A stretch of 39,050 nucleotides of DNA from Lentisphaeria bacterium (lineage in GTDB: Bacteria > Verrucomicrobiota > Lentisphaeria > Victivallales > Victivallaceae): contig CAAGDG010000123.1 of NCBI GenBank assembly GCA_900768515.1, positions 1 to 39,050 of the forward strand, in the 5' to 3' direction. Under the pieces are notes generated by a model. The model saw only the letters and a list, made by a program, of their open reading frames with translations. It was not told where the DNA came from and searched no databases. Shown here in pieces: positions 1 through 8,385 of this stretch. A program made the translations under genes and the position numbers. Position 1 is the stretch's first letter; every line of letters begins with the position of its first letter.

Positions 1-240
1 GTGGCGTGACATGGTTTGCGTCTTTCCCAGTGAAAAGAAAATAGGCAAAGAAAAGCTGAGTACTTTGGGAGTGGCGTGACATGGTTTGCATCCTTCCCAG
101 TGAAAAGAAAGTAGGCAAAGAAAAGCTGAGTACTTTGGGAGCGGCTGGATGTGGTTTATGCCTTTCGCCGTGAAAAGCTGGGGATTTTGGAAACGGCAGG
201 ATGTTGTTTGCGTCTTTTCCCAGCGAAAAGCCGGACACTG
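1..240. repeat. Tandem repeat array, 70-bp unit, at left window edge
   Basis: Positions 1-70 and 71-140 are two copies of a 70-bp unit differing at only about three positions (20, 23 and 41). Two shorter, degenerate copies follow (about 141-191 and 192-240), recognisable by a TGGTTT(A/G)TG-like start, a CTTTTCCCAG-like middle and GAAAAG. The array starts at the window edge, so its true length is unknown. The stretch CAGTGAAAAGAAAGTAGGC and the bases after it (98-128) recur almost unchanged on the minus strand at 10570-10540. The part starting GCGTGACATGGTT resembles the unit of the second array at 10198-10496. No reading frame here looks like a gene. The array lies just downstream of the M16 peptidase stop codon. 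Confidence 0.9.
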
Positions 241-265
241 GGGTAGTGGATGGACGACCTTCCCG

Positions 266-2785
266 TCAGGGTTTCAAGCGACCCGCCCGCACCTGTACCA
301 CCACTCCCCCCAGAAAATGGCGAAGCGCCGCATTAACCTGAGTCCGATCCAGGGAGCGGAGCAGCTCCTCGTGGCGCCCGCATTCTGAAAATGGACGGTG
401 GTAATGCAGATCCAGCAACGTGGAGCTCAGCGCACCGTTCACACTTTCCGCGTTCCGCGCAGCGGCAAATGCCGCACCTTCCCGTGCCGCTTCAAATTCC
501 GCTTCGGTAAGCCCGGTTTCCTTCAAACGGCGGATCTCCGCAAGCAGCAGTCCGGCCGCTTTCTCCACCTGGTCTGCCGTCGTCACCGCATAAAACGCCA
601 GCCAGCCCGGATGAAATCCCCCCGCCAGCCGCATCCCGGTGGTGTAGGCGAGGGCGTTGTCTTCCCGGATCGCCTTGAAGAGCGGCGAAGAAAGTCCATT
701 CTCCGCCTGCAGCACAATTTCAAACAGCGCCAGTTCCGTTCCCGCAAGCGCCGGGCCGGGAAGTACGCAGAATACCGCCGTCTGTTCCCGCGGCAGTTCT
801 ATACTGGAGAAGCCGTCGTGTTCCGGGGGAAAGACCGGAGGCGCCGGCAGTTCGCAACGGGCCGCCTGCCAGCGGATCTTGCCGGCAAGTTCCGCAAGCA
901 GTGTTTCCGCCTCGTCCCGGGTGCAGTCTCCGGCGAAACCGGCAATCGTCTGGCTTCTGTTCCAGCGGGACGCATAAAATTCCCGTACCGTCTCTGCGGT
1001 GATGTTTTCAAGCTGTTCCACGGTTCCGGTGCTCCCCCAGCTGTAGGGGTGGCGTCGGAAAAGAAGCCGGCGCGCCAGGTCTTCCGCTGCCGCGCGAGGC
1101 GAGAGCGCCCGGCTGGCCAGGAGTTCGAGCCGGTTGTTCTTTTCCCGGGCAAATTGCTGCGCGGGGAAGGTCGGTTCCGACAGAATCTCGGCCAGCAGCC
1201 GGAACGCCGCCGGAAAGTGCCGGCGCGGTGCGGTCAGTTCCACCATCAGAGAGTTCGCCCCCGCATTTACGCTCAGGTTGGCCCCGCTGGCGTCGAGTCG
1301 CCGGTAGATTTCGCTTTCGGAGTATTTCCGGGTGCCGGCGGTCAGCAGATCGGCGGTCAGCCCGGAGATCCCGCCGAGTTCCGGCGCCTCAAAAATGCTT
1401 CCTCCGGGCAGATCCAGGGCAAAATCCACCAGCGGCAGTCGGCGGTCCGGCAGATGCACCAGACGGGGAAGGCCGGCGGATTCGACAAGTTCCGGTTCCG
1501 GCCGCTTTCGGAACCGGACCGCCCCCGGCCGCTTCCCGCTTTTTGCCGGGGTCTGGATTACGAAGCTGAACCGTTCCGGCGTGAGGTATTTTTCCGCCGC
1601 CGCCGTGACGTCGTCGGGAGTCAGGCCGGAGAGCCGCCGCAGGTACGTGTCACTGAAATCTGGAGCGTCGGCGGCAATCACTCCGCCGCCGATGTTGGCG
1701 GCGATCTCCCGGATCCCGCGCAGTTCGCGAAGGTGTTCGGAAAGCTGCTGCGTCTTCTCGCGCGATACCTCGGCGCGGGTCAGGCCGCCCTTGCGGATCC
1801 GGTCAAGTTCGCGGCGAAGTTCCGACTCCAGTTTCCGGAGTTTTCCCGGAGTCGCCGCCGCGGAGATGCCGAGCAGTCCGCCGCACGGCTGGGAGTAGCA
1901 GAAACTGCGCAGCGTGACCGCCAGTTGCTTCTCCTGTTCCAGAATTCGGACCAGGCGCGATCCGTCTCCCATTCCGAGGATTCCGGCCAGCACGTCGAGG
2001 GCCGGAATGTCGGCTCCGGTGATCTCCGGGATCCGCACCGTGGCGGAGAGTCGCGCCAATGGATCTGCGAAGATGAATCCGGACCGGCGTTCCGCGCACT
2101 GTTCCGGTTCCTGCGGCAGCACCGGTTCTTCGAGAAAGGCGATCGGCCACTCCTCCATCTGTTCGGTCACCAGGGCGAATGCTTGTTCCGGATCGACATC
2201 CCCGACGATCACCCAGAAGCACCGGCCCGGCGTGTAGCGGCGCCGGTGGTAGGCGGCTATGGTGTCGCGGGTAACTCCGGCGATCAGTTCCCGGTAGCCG
2301 ATGATCGGATGGCGGACCGGATGGTGGCGGAACACGGTCCGGTTGGTCTCTTCGAACAGCCGCCGTTCCGGCTGGTCAAACGAAAGCTCCCGTTCCCGCA
2401 GGATCACCTCCCGTTCCGAGGCGAACCGCTCCTCCGGGAACTCCGGATGGCACACCATTGCGGCGATCACTTCGATGGCGGTTTTGAGGTGGCGGCCGGA
2501 AAGCTGGGCGTGGTAGGCGGTGTGGTCGAAACTGGTATAGGCGTTCATCTGGCCGCCGATCCGGTTGATTGTGTCGGCTGCAGTGGTTCCCGGATAGCCG
2601 CGGCTGCCCTGGAACACCATGTGTTCGAGGAAGTGCGAGAGGCCGCACCCGAGCTGTTCCCCCTCGTGGATGCTGCCGGTCCGGATGAAACACTCCACTT
2701 CGACCGCCGATCCCGGCTGTGGAAAAACATGGATCCCAACTCCGTTGGCGAGAGTGCGGCTGAGGACACTGCGGTAAAAATTCAT
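266..2785 (-). CDS. M16 family zinc metallopeptidase (two-lobed, about 839 aa)
   Basis: A pitrilysin/insulinase-type peptidase. The inverted zinc motif HFLEH is at residues 51-55 (H51, E54, H55), and the downstream glutamate-rich SEREVILRE stretch supplies the third ligand. The length fits a double M16 protein: an active N-terminal half and a C-terminal half in which the equivalent of HxxEH reads GISGLTADLL, so that half is probably structural. No signal peptide is obvious, so location is uncertain. The frame extends upstream to a TTG at 2821 overlapping the previous stop, but the ATG at 2785 has a CGGGAG ribosome-binding site 6 nt upstream and is preferred. It is the last gene of the ffh-mla run, and its stop abuts the repeat array at the left edge. 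The substrate is unknown; such enzymes degrade peptides or mature proteins. Confidence 0.93.
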   Translation of the reverse strand: MNFYRSVLSRTLANGVGIHVFPQPGSAVEVECFIRTGSIHEGEQLGCGLSHFLEHMVFQGSRGYPGTTAADTINRIGGQMNAYTSFDHTAYHAQLSGRHLKTAIEVIAAMVCHPEFPEERFASEREVILRERELSFDQPERRLFEETNRTVFRHHPVRHPIIGYRELIAGVTRDTIAAYHRRRYTPGRCFWVIVGDVDPEQAFALVTEQMEEWPIAFLEEPVLPQEPEQCAERRSGFIFADPLARLSATVRIPEITGADIPALDVLAGILGMGDGSRLVRILEQEKQLAVTLRSFCYSQPCGGLLGISAAATPGKLRKLESELRRELDRIRKGGLTRAEVSREKTQQLSEHLRELRGIREIAANIGGGVIAADAPDFSDTYLRRLSGLTPDDVTAAAEKYLTPERFSFVIQTPAKSGKRPGAVRFRKRPEPELVESAGLPRLVHLPDRRLPLVDFALDLPGGSIFEAPELGGISGLTADLLTAGTRKYSESEIYRRLDASGANLSVNAGANSLMVELTAPRRHFPAAFRLLAEILSEPTFPAQQFAREKNNRLELLASRALSPRAAAEDLARRLLFRRHPYSWGSTGTVEQLENITAETVREFYASRWNRSQTIAGFAGDCTRDEAETLLAELAGKIRWQAARCELPAPPVFPPEHDGFSSIELPREQTAVFCVLPGPALAGTELALFEIVLQAENGLSSPLFKAIREDNALAYTTGMRLAGGFHPGWLAFYAVTTADQVEKAAGLLLAEIRRLKETGLTEAEFEAAREGAAFAAARNAESVNGALSSTLLDLHYHRPFSECGRHEELLRSLDRTQVNAALRHFLGGVVVQVRAGRLKP

Positions 2786-2817
2786 CGGATGCTCCCGTTT
2801 GCGGCTCCTGCCGCGAT

Positions 2818-3210
2818 TCAATCAATTTTGGGCAGCGGAACGCCGCTCCGCGGTTGCTGCGCCGCCGGCACGGTCAGAGGAAACGGGAGGTCGAAATCCT
2901 CCCGCCGGTCCTCGGGCGAGGCGGAGAGCAGGCCGGCTCCGATCAGGAGGTAGACAATTTCCCCGACCTCGGACGCATTCCGGATGCCCCAGGACGCCAG
3001 CACTTCCGGCGCCATGACTCCGAATTCCTGCCCCGCGTAATCGCGCAACCCTTCCAGCAGTTCCCGCGCCGACACGTGCCGGTGGGCCGGCAGACGGTCC
3101 ACGGTGAAGGTGACCGCGTCTGTCACAAAGAGATAGGCGGCCCGGTCGAACCGCGGTTCCCGCTTCAGAATTTCATCCAGTTTCGCTTCGATTTCACTCC
3201 TGTCCGCCAT
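2818..3210 (-). CDS. Minf_1886 family protein (130 aa, function unknown)
   Basis: Small soluble protein with the pattern I recall for the Minf_1886 family of planctomycetes and verrucomicrobia: an FVTDAVTFTVDRL helix, a HVSARELLEGLRDYA segment, then FGVMAPEVLASWGI, NASEVGEIVYLLI and a SPEDRREDF tail. There is no signal peptide, membrane segment or visible catalytic motif. Its start lies 1 nt after the mlaD stop and its own stop precedes the M16 gene by 32 nt, so it is almost certainly co-transcribed with both. Family assignment is from memory of the conserved pattern; the function is not known. Confidence 0.85.
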   Translation of the reverse strand: MADRSEIEAKLDEILKREPRFDRAAYLFVTDAVTFTVDRLPAHRHVSARELLEGLRDYAGQEFGVMAPEVLASWGIRNASEVGEIVYLLIGAGLLSASPEDRREDFDLPFPLTVPAAQQPRSGVPLPKID

Positions 3211-3211
3211 G

Positions 3212-4204
3212 TCAATGTTCCTTTGCCGGCGCCGCCGCCCGCCCGCGCAGCAGGGAATTCGGGTCCTGGCGCAACACGTCGGAGAGTTCCGAGACGCTGT
3301 CGATCATCTGGTTGAGTTTCAGCAGCATGTTGGAGAGTTCCACGCGCAGTTCAACCACCGCCGCCGCCGCCTCCCGGAATGCCGCGGTGCTTTCTGGGAC
3401 ACGGGCCGCCTGCGCGTCATGAAGCAGCTGATCCCCCAGTTTGTTCACGGTCAGGAGGCTTTTCTCCAGCGTCGCGGAGAGCCGGGTCAGCTGTTCTTCA
3501 CTGAAGACCCGGGCGATGGTGCTGGAACTGGAATCGAGGTTTTCCGCGGCGTCGTTGAGGCGGAGGATCATCGACTTGAGCGCCGGGTCCGAAAGCAGGC
3601 CGGAGAGTTCGGCCAGGCTCCGCTCCATGCCGTCGGAGATCTCCTCGAACCGGATCCGGCTGATCCGCTCCAGTGAAGTCCCGAGCGCTTTCAGAATGTC
3701 GTGGAAGGAGGAGGGCACCGCCGGAATATAGAGTTCTGTCGGCGCCAGCGCATACGCCGGCGGTTCCGGCAGGGTCTGTCCCGGGGTTGCAAAATAGTCG
3801 AAGTCGATGTAACGCATTCCGGTGATTCCCGTATATTCGAGCCGGCAGCGCATTCCCTGCTCCAGTTCCGTCTGGAAGAAACGGTGGAATTCATCGAGCT
3901 GCTGGCCGCGTCCGGAGTTGACGTCGACGAAATGATCCAGTTCGATATCCATGTTGACCTGGACGAGTTTGTCGGCGACCCGGATTGAGATCCGGCTGAC
4001 CGTTCCGATCGGAACGCCGCGGTATTTGACCGGAGAGCCTACCGTCAGCCCCTGAACCGATTCACTGAAAAAGGTGCGCACCGCCGCCTTGTGGGTGAAG
4101 AGATCCGAGAGCCCGAACACGAAGAGCATCGCCAGCAGCAGCGCAAAACCGCCCAGCACGAAAAATCCGATCCGGAGTTTTTGTATCCGTTCCTTGGACG
4201 CCAT
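3212..4204 (-). CDS. mlaD: MlaD-like MCE-domain protein of a lipid ABC transporter
   Basis: Substrate-binding subunit of a Mla-type lipid transporter. One N-terminal membrane anchor (about residues 9-30, IGFFVLGGFALLLAMLFVF) is followed by a single MCE domain (VRTFFSESVQGLTVGSPVKY, then RGVPIGTV), which in this family forms a hexameric hydrophobic channel. A long helical C-terminal part (about 165-330) contains SVSELSDVLRQDPNSLLRG, a pattern usual in MCE proteins. Start choice: a GTG lies at 4210, but AGGAGG sits 7 nt before the ATG at 4204, so ATG is preferred. It follows mlaF by 2 nt. No mlaB or mlaC lies alongside, so this is the minimal E-F-D set. Confidence 0.9.
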   Translation of the reverse strand: MASKERIQKLRIGFFVLGGFALLLAMLFVFGLSDLFTHKAAVRTFFSESVQGLTVGSPVKYRGVPIGTVSRISIRVADKLVQVNMDIELDHFVDVNSGRGQQLDEFHRFFQTELEQGMRCRLEYTGITGMRYIDFDYFATPGQTLPEPPAYALAPTELYIPAVPSSFHDILKALGTSLERISRIRFEEISDGMERSLAELSGLLSDPALKSMILRLNDAAENLDSSSSTIARVFSEEQLTRLSATLEKSLLTVNKLGDQLLHDAQAARVPESTAAFREAAAAVVELRVELSNMLLKLNQMIDSVSELSDVLRQDPNSLLRGRAAAPAKEH

Positions 4205-4206
4205 GT

Positions 4207-5052
4207 TCACACCTCCTGATTCCCGGCGGGATTCCCCGCCTGCGTCGCGGTTTCATCAATGACGACCGGCTCTGAGAGGTAATCGCTGGACTTCAGGCCG
4301 TCGCGGCTCAGAAATGCCCGCACCCAGTGGTTCGGAGAGTTCTTACGCAGTTCGCGCGGCGCTCCGACCGCCACGATCGACCTGGTCGTCTTGTCGAGCA
4401 TCACCACCCGGTCTGCGATTGTGAAGATGCTGTCCAGCTCGTGGGTGACCACCACGATGGTCGCTCCCAGCCGGTCGCGCATGCGCAGAATCAGCCGGTC
4501 AAGCTCCGCCGAGGTCAGGGGATCCAGTCCCGCCGACGGCTCGTCGAAGAAGAGCAGATGGGGGTCGAGCGCCAGCGCCCGGGCCAGTCCCGCCCGTTTG
4601 CGCATCCCGCCGGAGAGGGCCGACGGCATGTAGTCCCCGAATCCGGCCAGATCGACCAGTTTAAGCTTTTCCTCCACCTTGGCCGCAATTTCCGGACGTT
4701 TGAGCCGGGTGTACTCTTCAAGCGGAAGCGCCACGTTTTCGGCCACCGTCATCGAACCGAACAGCGCGCCGCCCTGGTAGGTGACTCCGAATCGCCGCAT
4801 CAATTCGCGTTTCTGGTCCTCCCCCGCGTCGACAATGCTCTGCCCGAAGATCCGGATGTCGCCGCTCTGCGGCTGGTAGAGTCCGATCATGTGCTTGAGC
4901 AGCGTGCTTTTGCCGCACCCGGAGCCGCCGAGAATGCAGAGCACTTCTCCTTCGCGCACTTCGAAGTTGAGGTCGCGCAGCAGGACGTTCCCATCGTATC
5001 CGATGGTCAGGTTTCGGACTTCAATCGCCGGTTGTTTGCCTTGCGTTTCCAT
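4207..5052 (-). CDS. mlaF: MlaF-like ABC transporter ATP-binding protein
   Basis: Cytoplasmic ATPase of the lipid transporter, 281 aa. Walker A is GGSGCGKST (residues 42-50), the signature is LSGGMRKRAGLARAL, Walker B with the catalytic glutamate is LLFFDEPSAGLDP, and the switch histidine is in VVTHELDSIF. The R-K-R variant of the signature (GGMRKR) is typical of the MlaF/MkL family. The final 40 residues after the H-loop form an extension that may contact partner subunits. It lies 11 nt after mlaE and 2 nt before the mlaD ATG, which argues for a co-translated complex. It should energise phospholipid movement between inner and outer membranes; direction cannot be read from sequence. Confidence 0.94.
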   Translation of the reverse strand: METQGKQPAIEVRNLTIGYDGNVLLRDLNFEVREGEVLCILGGSGCGKSTLLKHMIGLYQPQSGDIRIFGQSIVDAGEDQKRELMRRFGVTYQGGALFGSMTVAENVALPLEEYTRLKRPEIAAKVEEKLKLVDLAGFGDYMPSALSGGMRKRAGLARALALDPHLLFFDEPSAGLDPLTSAELDRLILRMRDRLGATIVVVTHELDSIFTIADRVVMLDKTTRSIVAVGAPRELRKNSPNHWVRAFLSRDGLKSSDYLSEPVVIDETATQAGNPAGNQEV

Positions 5053-5063
5053 GCCGGTTCCCC

Positions 5064-5870
5064 CTAATAGCCGATAAATGAATACAGAATCGTCAGCACC
5101 GCCTCCGCAATCACCACCAGAAAGATGGAGACGACCACCGCGCTGGTGGCGGCTCTGCCGACGCCCTGGGCGTCGGAACTGGCATTGAACCCGCAGTAAC
5201 AGCCGGCCAGCGTAATGAGCACCGCGAAAACAAAACTCTTTGCCGCCCCCAGCAGAAAAGTGATCGAGTCAAGCACTTCCACCGAACGGCTCCAGTAGGC
5301 CGCCGGCGTGATTCCCATTGAGGTGATGCCGATAGCCATTCCGCCGAGCAGCCCGGCCAGATCTCCGAAGACGGTCAGCACCGGCAGCGCCACCAGCATC
5401 GCCAGCAGTTTGGGCAGCACCAGATAGGCTTCCGGACGGATTCCCAGTGTCGCGAGCGCACTGATCTCCTCGTCCACCTTCATCGTGCCGATTTCCGCGG
5501 CGAAGGCGGAACCCGCCCGTCCGGTCGCCATGATCGCGACCATCAAAGGACCGAGCACCTTGAGCACCGAGAACCCGACCGCGTCCACCACATAGATTTC
5601 GGTTCCGACCTTGCTGAGCTGGATCTGTCCGTTGATGGCGAGCACCGCCCCCATCAGAAAGCAGATCGCCAGCACGATCGGCAGCGAACGCACGCCGCAG
5701 AGATCCAGGTAGTAGAGGAACTCTTTTTTTCGCAATCCGTTGCGCTGAAAAAGGAGGGGGATGGCCGACGAAACCCTGCCGATGAAAATAATCGGCTCGT
5801 AGCCCGGCCGGATCGCGCCTTCGAGCTCGTCGAGCAGTTGTTTCCGGGAACTTTCCACCTCATCCCTCAC
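5064..5870 (-). CDS. mlaE: MlaE-like ABC transporter permease
   Basis: Integral membrane subunit of the MCE transporter, 268 aa, the usual length. It has an amphipathic N-terminus and then about five to six hydrophobic segments. Family landmarks are VRSLPIVLAICFLMGAVLA, VLGPLMVAIMATGRAGSAF with the conserved AEIGTMKV-EEISALATLGI loop (the EIGTM-V-EQ-type coupling region), and YLVLPKLLAMLVALPVLTVF. The final segments include GCYCGFNASSDAQGVGRATT-like residues conserved in YrbE proteins. It is first of the mlaE-mlaF-mlaD trio, 33 nt after the upstream hypothetical gene. Confidence 0.93.
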   Translation of the reverse strand: MRDEVESSRKQLLDELEGAIRPGYEPIIFIGRVSSAIPLLFQRNGLRKKEFLYYLDLCGVRSLPIVLAICFLMGAVLAINGQIQLSKVGTEIYVVDAVGFSVLKVLGPLMVAIMATGRAGSAFAAEIGTMKVDEEISALATLGIRPEAYLVLPKLLAMLVALPVLTVFGDLAGLLGGMAIGITSMGITPAAYWSRSVEVLDSITFLLGAAKSFVFAVLITLAGCYCGFNASSDAQGVGRAATSAVVVSIFLVVIAEAVLTILYSFIGY

Positions 5871-5903
5871 TTCGCGTCCCCCTCAAGCCGTCCGGAATGG
5901 AAG

Positions 5904-6707
5904 TCAGTACATCCGCTGCTGCTGCACCCGCTGCGGTTTGATTTTGGGTTCTTCCAGATAGAGTGCGTACCAGGCGTCGCCCAGTCCGGAGTTGCTGAAC
6001 TGTTTGAACTTTCCGTTGACCAGCCGTTCGTAGTTCTCCTTGAGCACCGGATTGTCGGAACTCTTCCTCGCCGCGACCAGGGCGGAACGTGCCGGCTCCG
6101 GCTGGTCCTGCCGGAGTTTGATCCAGGCGTAGGTCAGTGCGACGAAAGCGCCGTCTTCCCCCTTGAGCTTCCGGCACTTCTTGTCGTAGAACTTGTCGAG
6201 TCCCGGATCCCCGTTCTTGAACATCCGCACCAGCTTGATCGCCAGGGAGCGGGAGTCCATCAGGAAACATTTCGGCAGAAGGGCATCGACTTTGTCGTTC
6301 TCCTTGAGCTGGAAGTAGAGCTGCATCTTCATGGTGTTGATCTGCTTGCGGAGCAACCAGTTCCAGCGGTAGAGCGGACGGAAGGCGTCGGTACCTGCCA
6401 GCGTTTCCCGGATCGCGTCGGTCTGCATCCGCTCCAGCGACTGCTGTGCGAGGCGGAGGTTCCCCGGGGGACGCACCTGATACTGCTGGACCAGACGGGA
6501 GATTTTCGCCTGGGCCTGCTGCATGATCTCCTGAAGCCCCTGGTTGAGACGGTTGACCTTTTTCCGGACGATCAGTCCGATGACCAGCTGCACGATCAGC
6601 ATCGCGACCACCGCGCAGAAGACGCCCCAGCCGGTGCTGGCGAGATCCCTTGCCGTCCAGCTGCCGACCAGAATGCCGACCGCCAGTGAAATCAGTATCG
6701 TATACAC
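5904..6707 (-). CDS. Conserved hypothetical membrane-anchored protein (267 aa)
   Basis: I do not recognise a named family. Two hydrophobic segments near the N-terminus (about residues 2-18 and 26-47, the second FCAVVAMLIVQLVIGLIV) are followed by a basic stretch RKKVNR and a soluble helical region rich in Q, L and R. The C-terminal half, with repeated A/L/Y positions (FVALTYAWIKLRQDQPEPARSAL), looks like degenerate TPR-type helical hairpins. This suggests a cytoplasm-facing scaffold held in the inner membrane. It sits between ffh (27 nt) and mlaE (33 nt) in one run of genes, so it could serve either membrane insertion or lipid transport; this is inference. Confidence 0.8.
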   Translation of the reverse strand: MYTILISLAVGILVGSWTARDLASTGWGVFCAVVAMLIVQLVIGLIVRKKVNRLNQGLQEIMQQAQAKISRLVQQYQVRPPGNLRLAQQSLERMQTDAIRETLAGTDAFRPLYRWNWLLRKQINTMKMQLYFQLKENDKVDALLPKCFLMDSRSLAIKLVRMFKNGDPGLDKFYDKKCRKLKGEDGAFVALTYAWIKLRQDQPEPARSALVAARKSSDNPVLKENYERLVNGKFKQFSNSGLGDAWYALYLEEPKIKPQRVQQQRMY

Positions 6708-6734
6708 GTGTTGAGACTCCCTTTTTCGAAACGG

Positions 6735-8189
6735 TTATTTCCGGTTGCGGCGCTGCTTCTGGCGCTGCTTTTTCTGGAGTTTTGCGATCCGCTTTTTGTG
6801 TTCCTGCTCCTTTTTCGAAACCGGAGCGGGACCGCCGAGCAGCCCGCCGAAGGTCCCCGGCGCGGGATTCTCCGGGAGCGGAGCCCCCGACATCAAGCGG
6901 CCGAGCACACCGTTGTGCTTCATCATCTTGCGCATCGACTCGAACTGTTTGACCAGATTGCTGACCTGTTCGACCGGGACGCCGGAACCGCGGGCGATCC
7001 GCTTTTTGCGGGAGAAATCCATGAGGTCGGGATTTTCCCGCTCTTCCCGGGTCATCGAAAGAATCACCGCCTCCATCCGCGAGAAGTGGCGGGGATCGAC
7101 GCCGGAGAGCATGCCGGCAAGCTGGCGGCCGCCGGGCAGGAATTTGAGGATGCTCTCCATGCCGCCGAGTTTGCGGATCTGCTTGAGTTGCGAGAGGAAG
7201 TCGTTGTAGTCGAATTTGTTGGCGCGAAGTTTCTCCTGCAGTTTCTTCGCCTCCTCCTCATCGATTTCCGCGGCGGCCTTTTCGACGAGCGAGACCACGT
7301 CGCCCATGCCGAGGATCCGGCCGGCCATGCGTTCCGGATAGAAGACCTCAAGGCTGTCGAGCTTTTCCCCGAGACCGATGAATTTGACCGGGCACCCGGT
7401 GACTTTGCGGATCGACAGCGCGGCGCCGCCGCGGGCGTCACCATCGAGCTTGGTCAGAATGAATCCGGTCAGGTCGAGCGCCTGGTGGAAGTGCTCCGCA
7501 ACCGAGACCGCCTCCTGACCGAGCGCGGCATCCGCGACCAGCAGAATTTCATCAGGCTGCACCGCCTGCCGGATGCGGACCAGTTCCTGAACCATGTTCT
7601 CATCGATCTGCAGCCGTCCCGCGGTGTCGATGATCACCACGTCAACTCCTTGGGCGCGAGCCTGTTCGACCGCGTTGAGGGCGATTGCGGCGATGTTGAC
7701 GCTGGTCCGTTCCGCATGGACCGGAACGTTGATTTCCCGGCCGATGATTTCGAGCTGATCGATCGCGGCCGGCCGGTAGACGTCACCGGCGACCAGCAGC
7801 ACTTTCTTGCCGTCGCGCCGGAGTTTCAGGGCAAGTTTTCCCGAGGTTGTGGTCTTGCCGCTGCCGTGGAGTCCGACCATCATGATGACCGATGGCCTGC
7901 TCTTCATGTTGAGTTCGGCGACGCCGCCTCCGAGCAGCTCGACCAGTTTGTCGTGGACGATTTTGACCACCTGCTGGCCGGGCGTGACGCTCTTGATCAC
8001 CTCCTGGCCGACACACTCGGCCCGGACTCCTTCGATGAACTCGGCCGCGATCTGCACGTTGACATCCGCCTCCAGGAGCGCGAGCCGGATTTCGCGCATG
8101 GCTTCCGCGATATTGGCTTCGGAGAGCGTGCTCTGCCCGCGCAATTTGCGGAATACATCGTGCAGTTTGTCACTTAAAGACTCGAACAT
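6735..8189 (-). CDS. ffh: Signal recognition particle protein Ffh
   Basis: GTPase that, with the SRP RNA, brings nascent membrane proteins to FtsY. The N domain (1-95) is followed by the G domain with the loop GLHGSGKTT (about 106-114), DTAGRLQID (G3) and TKLDGDARGG (G4 and closing motif), then a methionine-rich M domain (about 325-435) with the RNA-binding helix region RIARGSGVPVEQV. At 484 aa it is longer than the usual about 450 because of a strongly basic tail (KKEQEHKKR, KKQRQKQRRNRK). Its RNA partner gene ffs is at 14192-14301 in this window. It heads the minus-strand run leading into the mla genes, with a good promoter at 8242-8270. Confidence 0.97.
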   Translation of the reverse strand: MFESLSDKLHDVFRKLRGQSTLSEANIAEAMREIRLALLEADVNVQIAAEFIEGVRAECVGQEVIKSVTPGQQVVKIVHDKLVELLGGGVAELNMKSRPSVIMMVGLHGSGKTTTSGKLALKLRRDGKKVLLVAGDVYRPAAIDQLEIIGREINVPVHAERTSVNIAAIALNAVEQARAQGVDVVIIDTAGRLQIDENMVQELVRIRQAVQPDEILLVADAALGQEAVSVAEHFHQALDLTGFILTKLDGDARGGAALSIRKVTGCPVKFIGLGEKLDSLEVFYPERMAGRILGMGDVVSLVEKAAAEIDEEEAKKLQEKLRANKFDYNDFLSQLKQIRKLGGMESILKFLPGGRQLAGMLSGVDPRHFSRMEAVILSMTREERENPDLMDFSRKKRIARGSGVPVEQVSNLVKQFESMRKMMKHNGVLGRLMSGAPLPENPAPGTFGGLLGGPAPVSKKEQEHKKRIAKLQKKQRQKQRRNRK

Positions 8190-8241
8190 ACTTCGACATA
8201 TCCTTTTCTATTTTCCATTTTCCACAAAAATATAACTCTTT

Positions 8242-8270
8242 AATATATCTTGGGAGAGGCTCAACTTCAA
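8242..8270 (-). promoter_or_regulatory. Promoter for the ffh-mla operon
   Basis: Reading the minus strand, TTGAAG (8265-8270) and TATATT (8242-8247) are separated by exactly 17 nt. Transcription would start about 45 nt before the ffh ATG. The leader carries an AAAGGA ribosome-binding site 11-12 nt before the ATG. No other clear promoter is seen in the short gaps down to the M16 gene, so this may drive all seven genes. Confidence 0.6.
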
Positions 8271-8300
8271 GAGTTCCATTGAAAAATCCGGATGTTTCGA

Positions 8301-8329
8301 TTGCTTTTCCCGGCCGGGGATGGTAAATT
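8301..8329 (+). promoter_or_regulatory. ilvD: Possible ilvD promoter
   Basis: TTGCTT (8301-8306), 17 nt, TAAATT (8324-8329), upstream of ilvD and divergent from the ffh promoter. The boxes match the consensus only moderately (3/6 and 4/6). No leader-peptide attenuator or riboswitch fold typical of branched-chain amino acid genes was recognised between here and the ATG at 8386. Confidence 0.35.
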
Positions 8330-8385
8330 AAAAGGTGTAATGTTTCGGAATGAAACCTATCAACACGCTGCAAGGAGAATTCAAC

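Noticed and set aside
398..2953. 851-codon open frame on the plus strand opposite the M16 peptidase
   Set aside because: Arg/Gly/Pro-rich composition without any family pattern; it is the shadow expected in GC-rich DNA opposite a real gene with the HxxEH motif.
8350..8385. Upstream start for ilvD
   Set aside because: The ATG at 8350 lacks a ribosome-binding site, while AAGGAG stands 8 nt before the ATG at 8386 where the family N-terminus begins.
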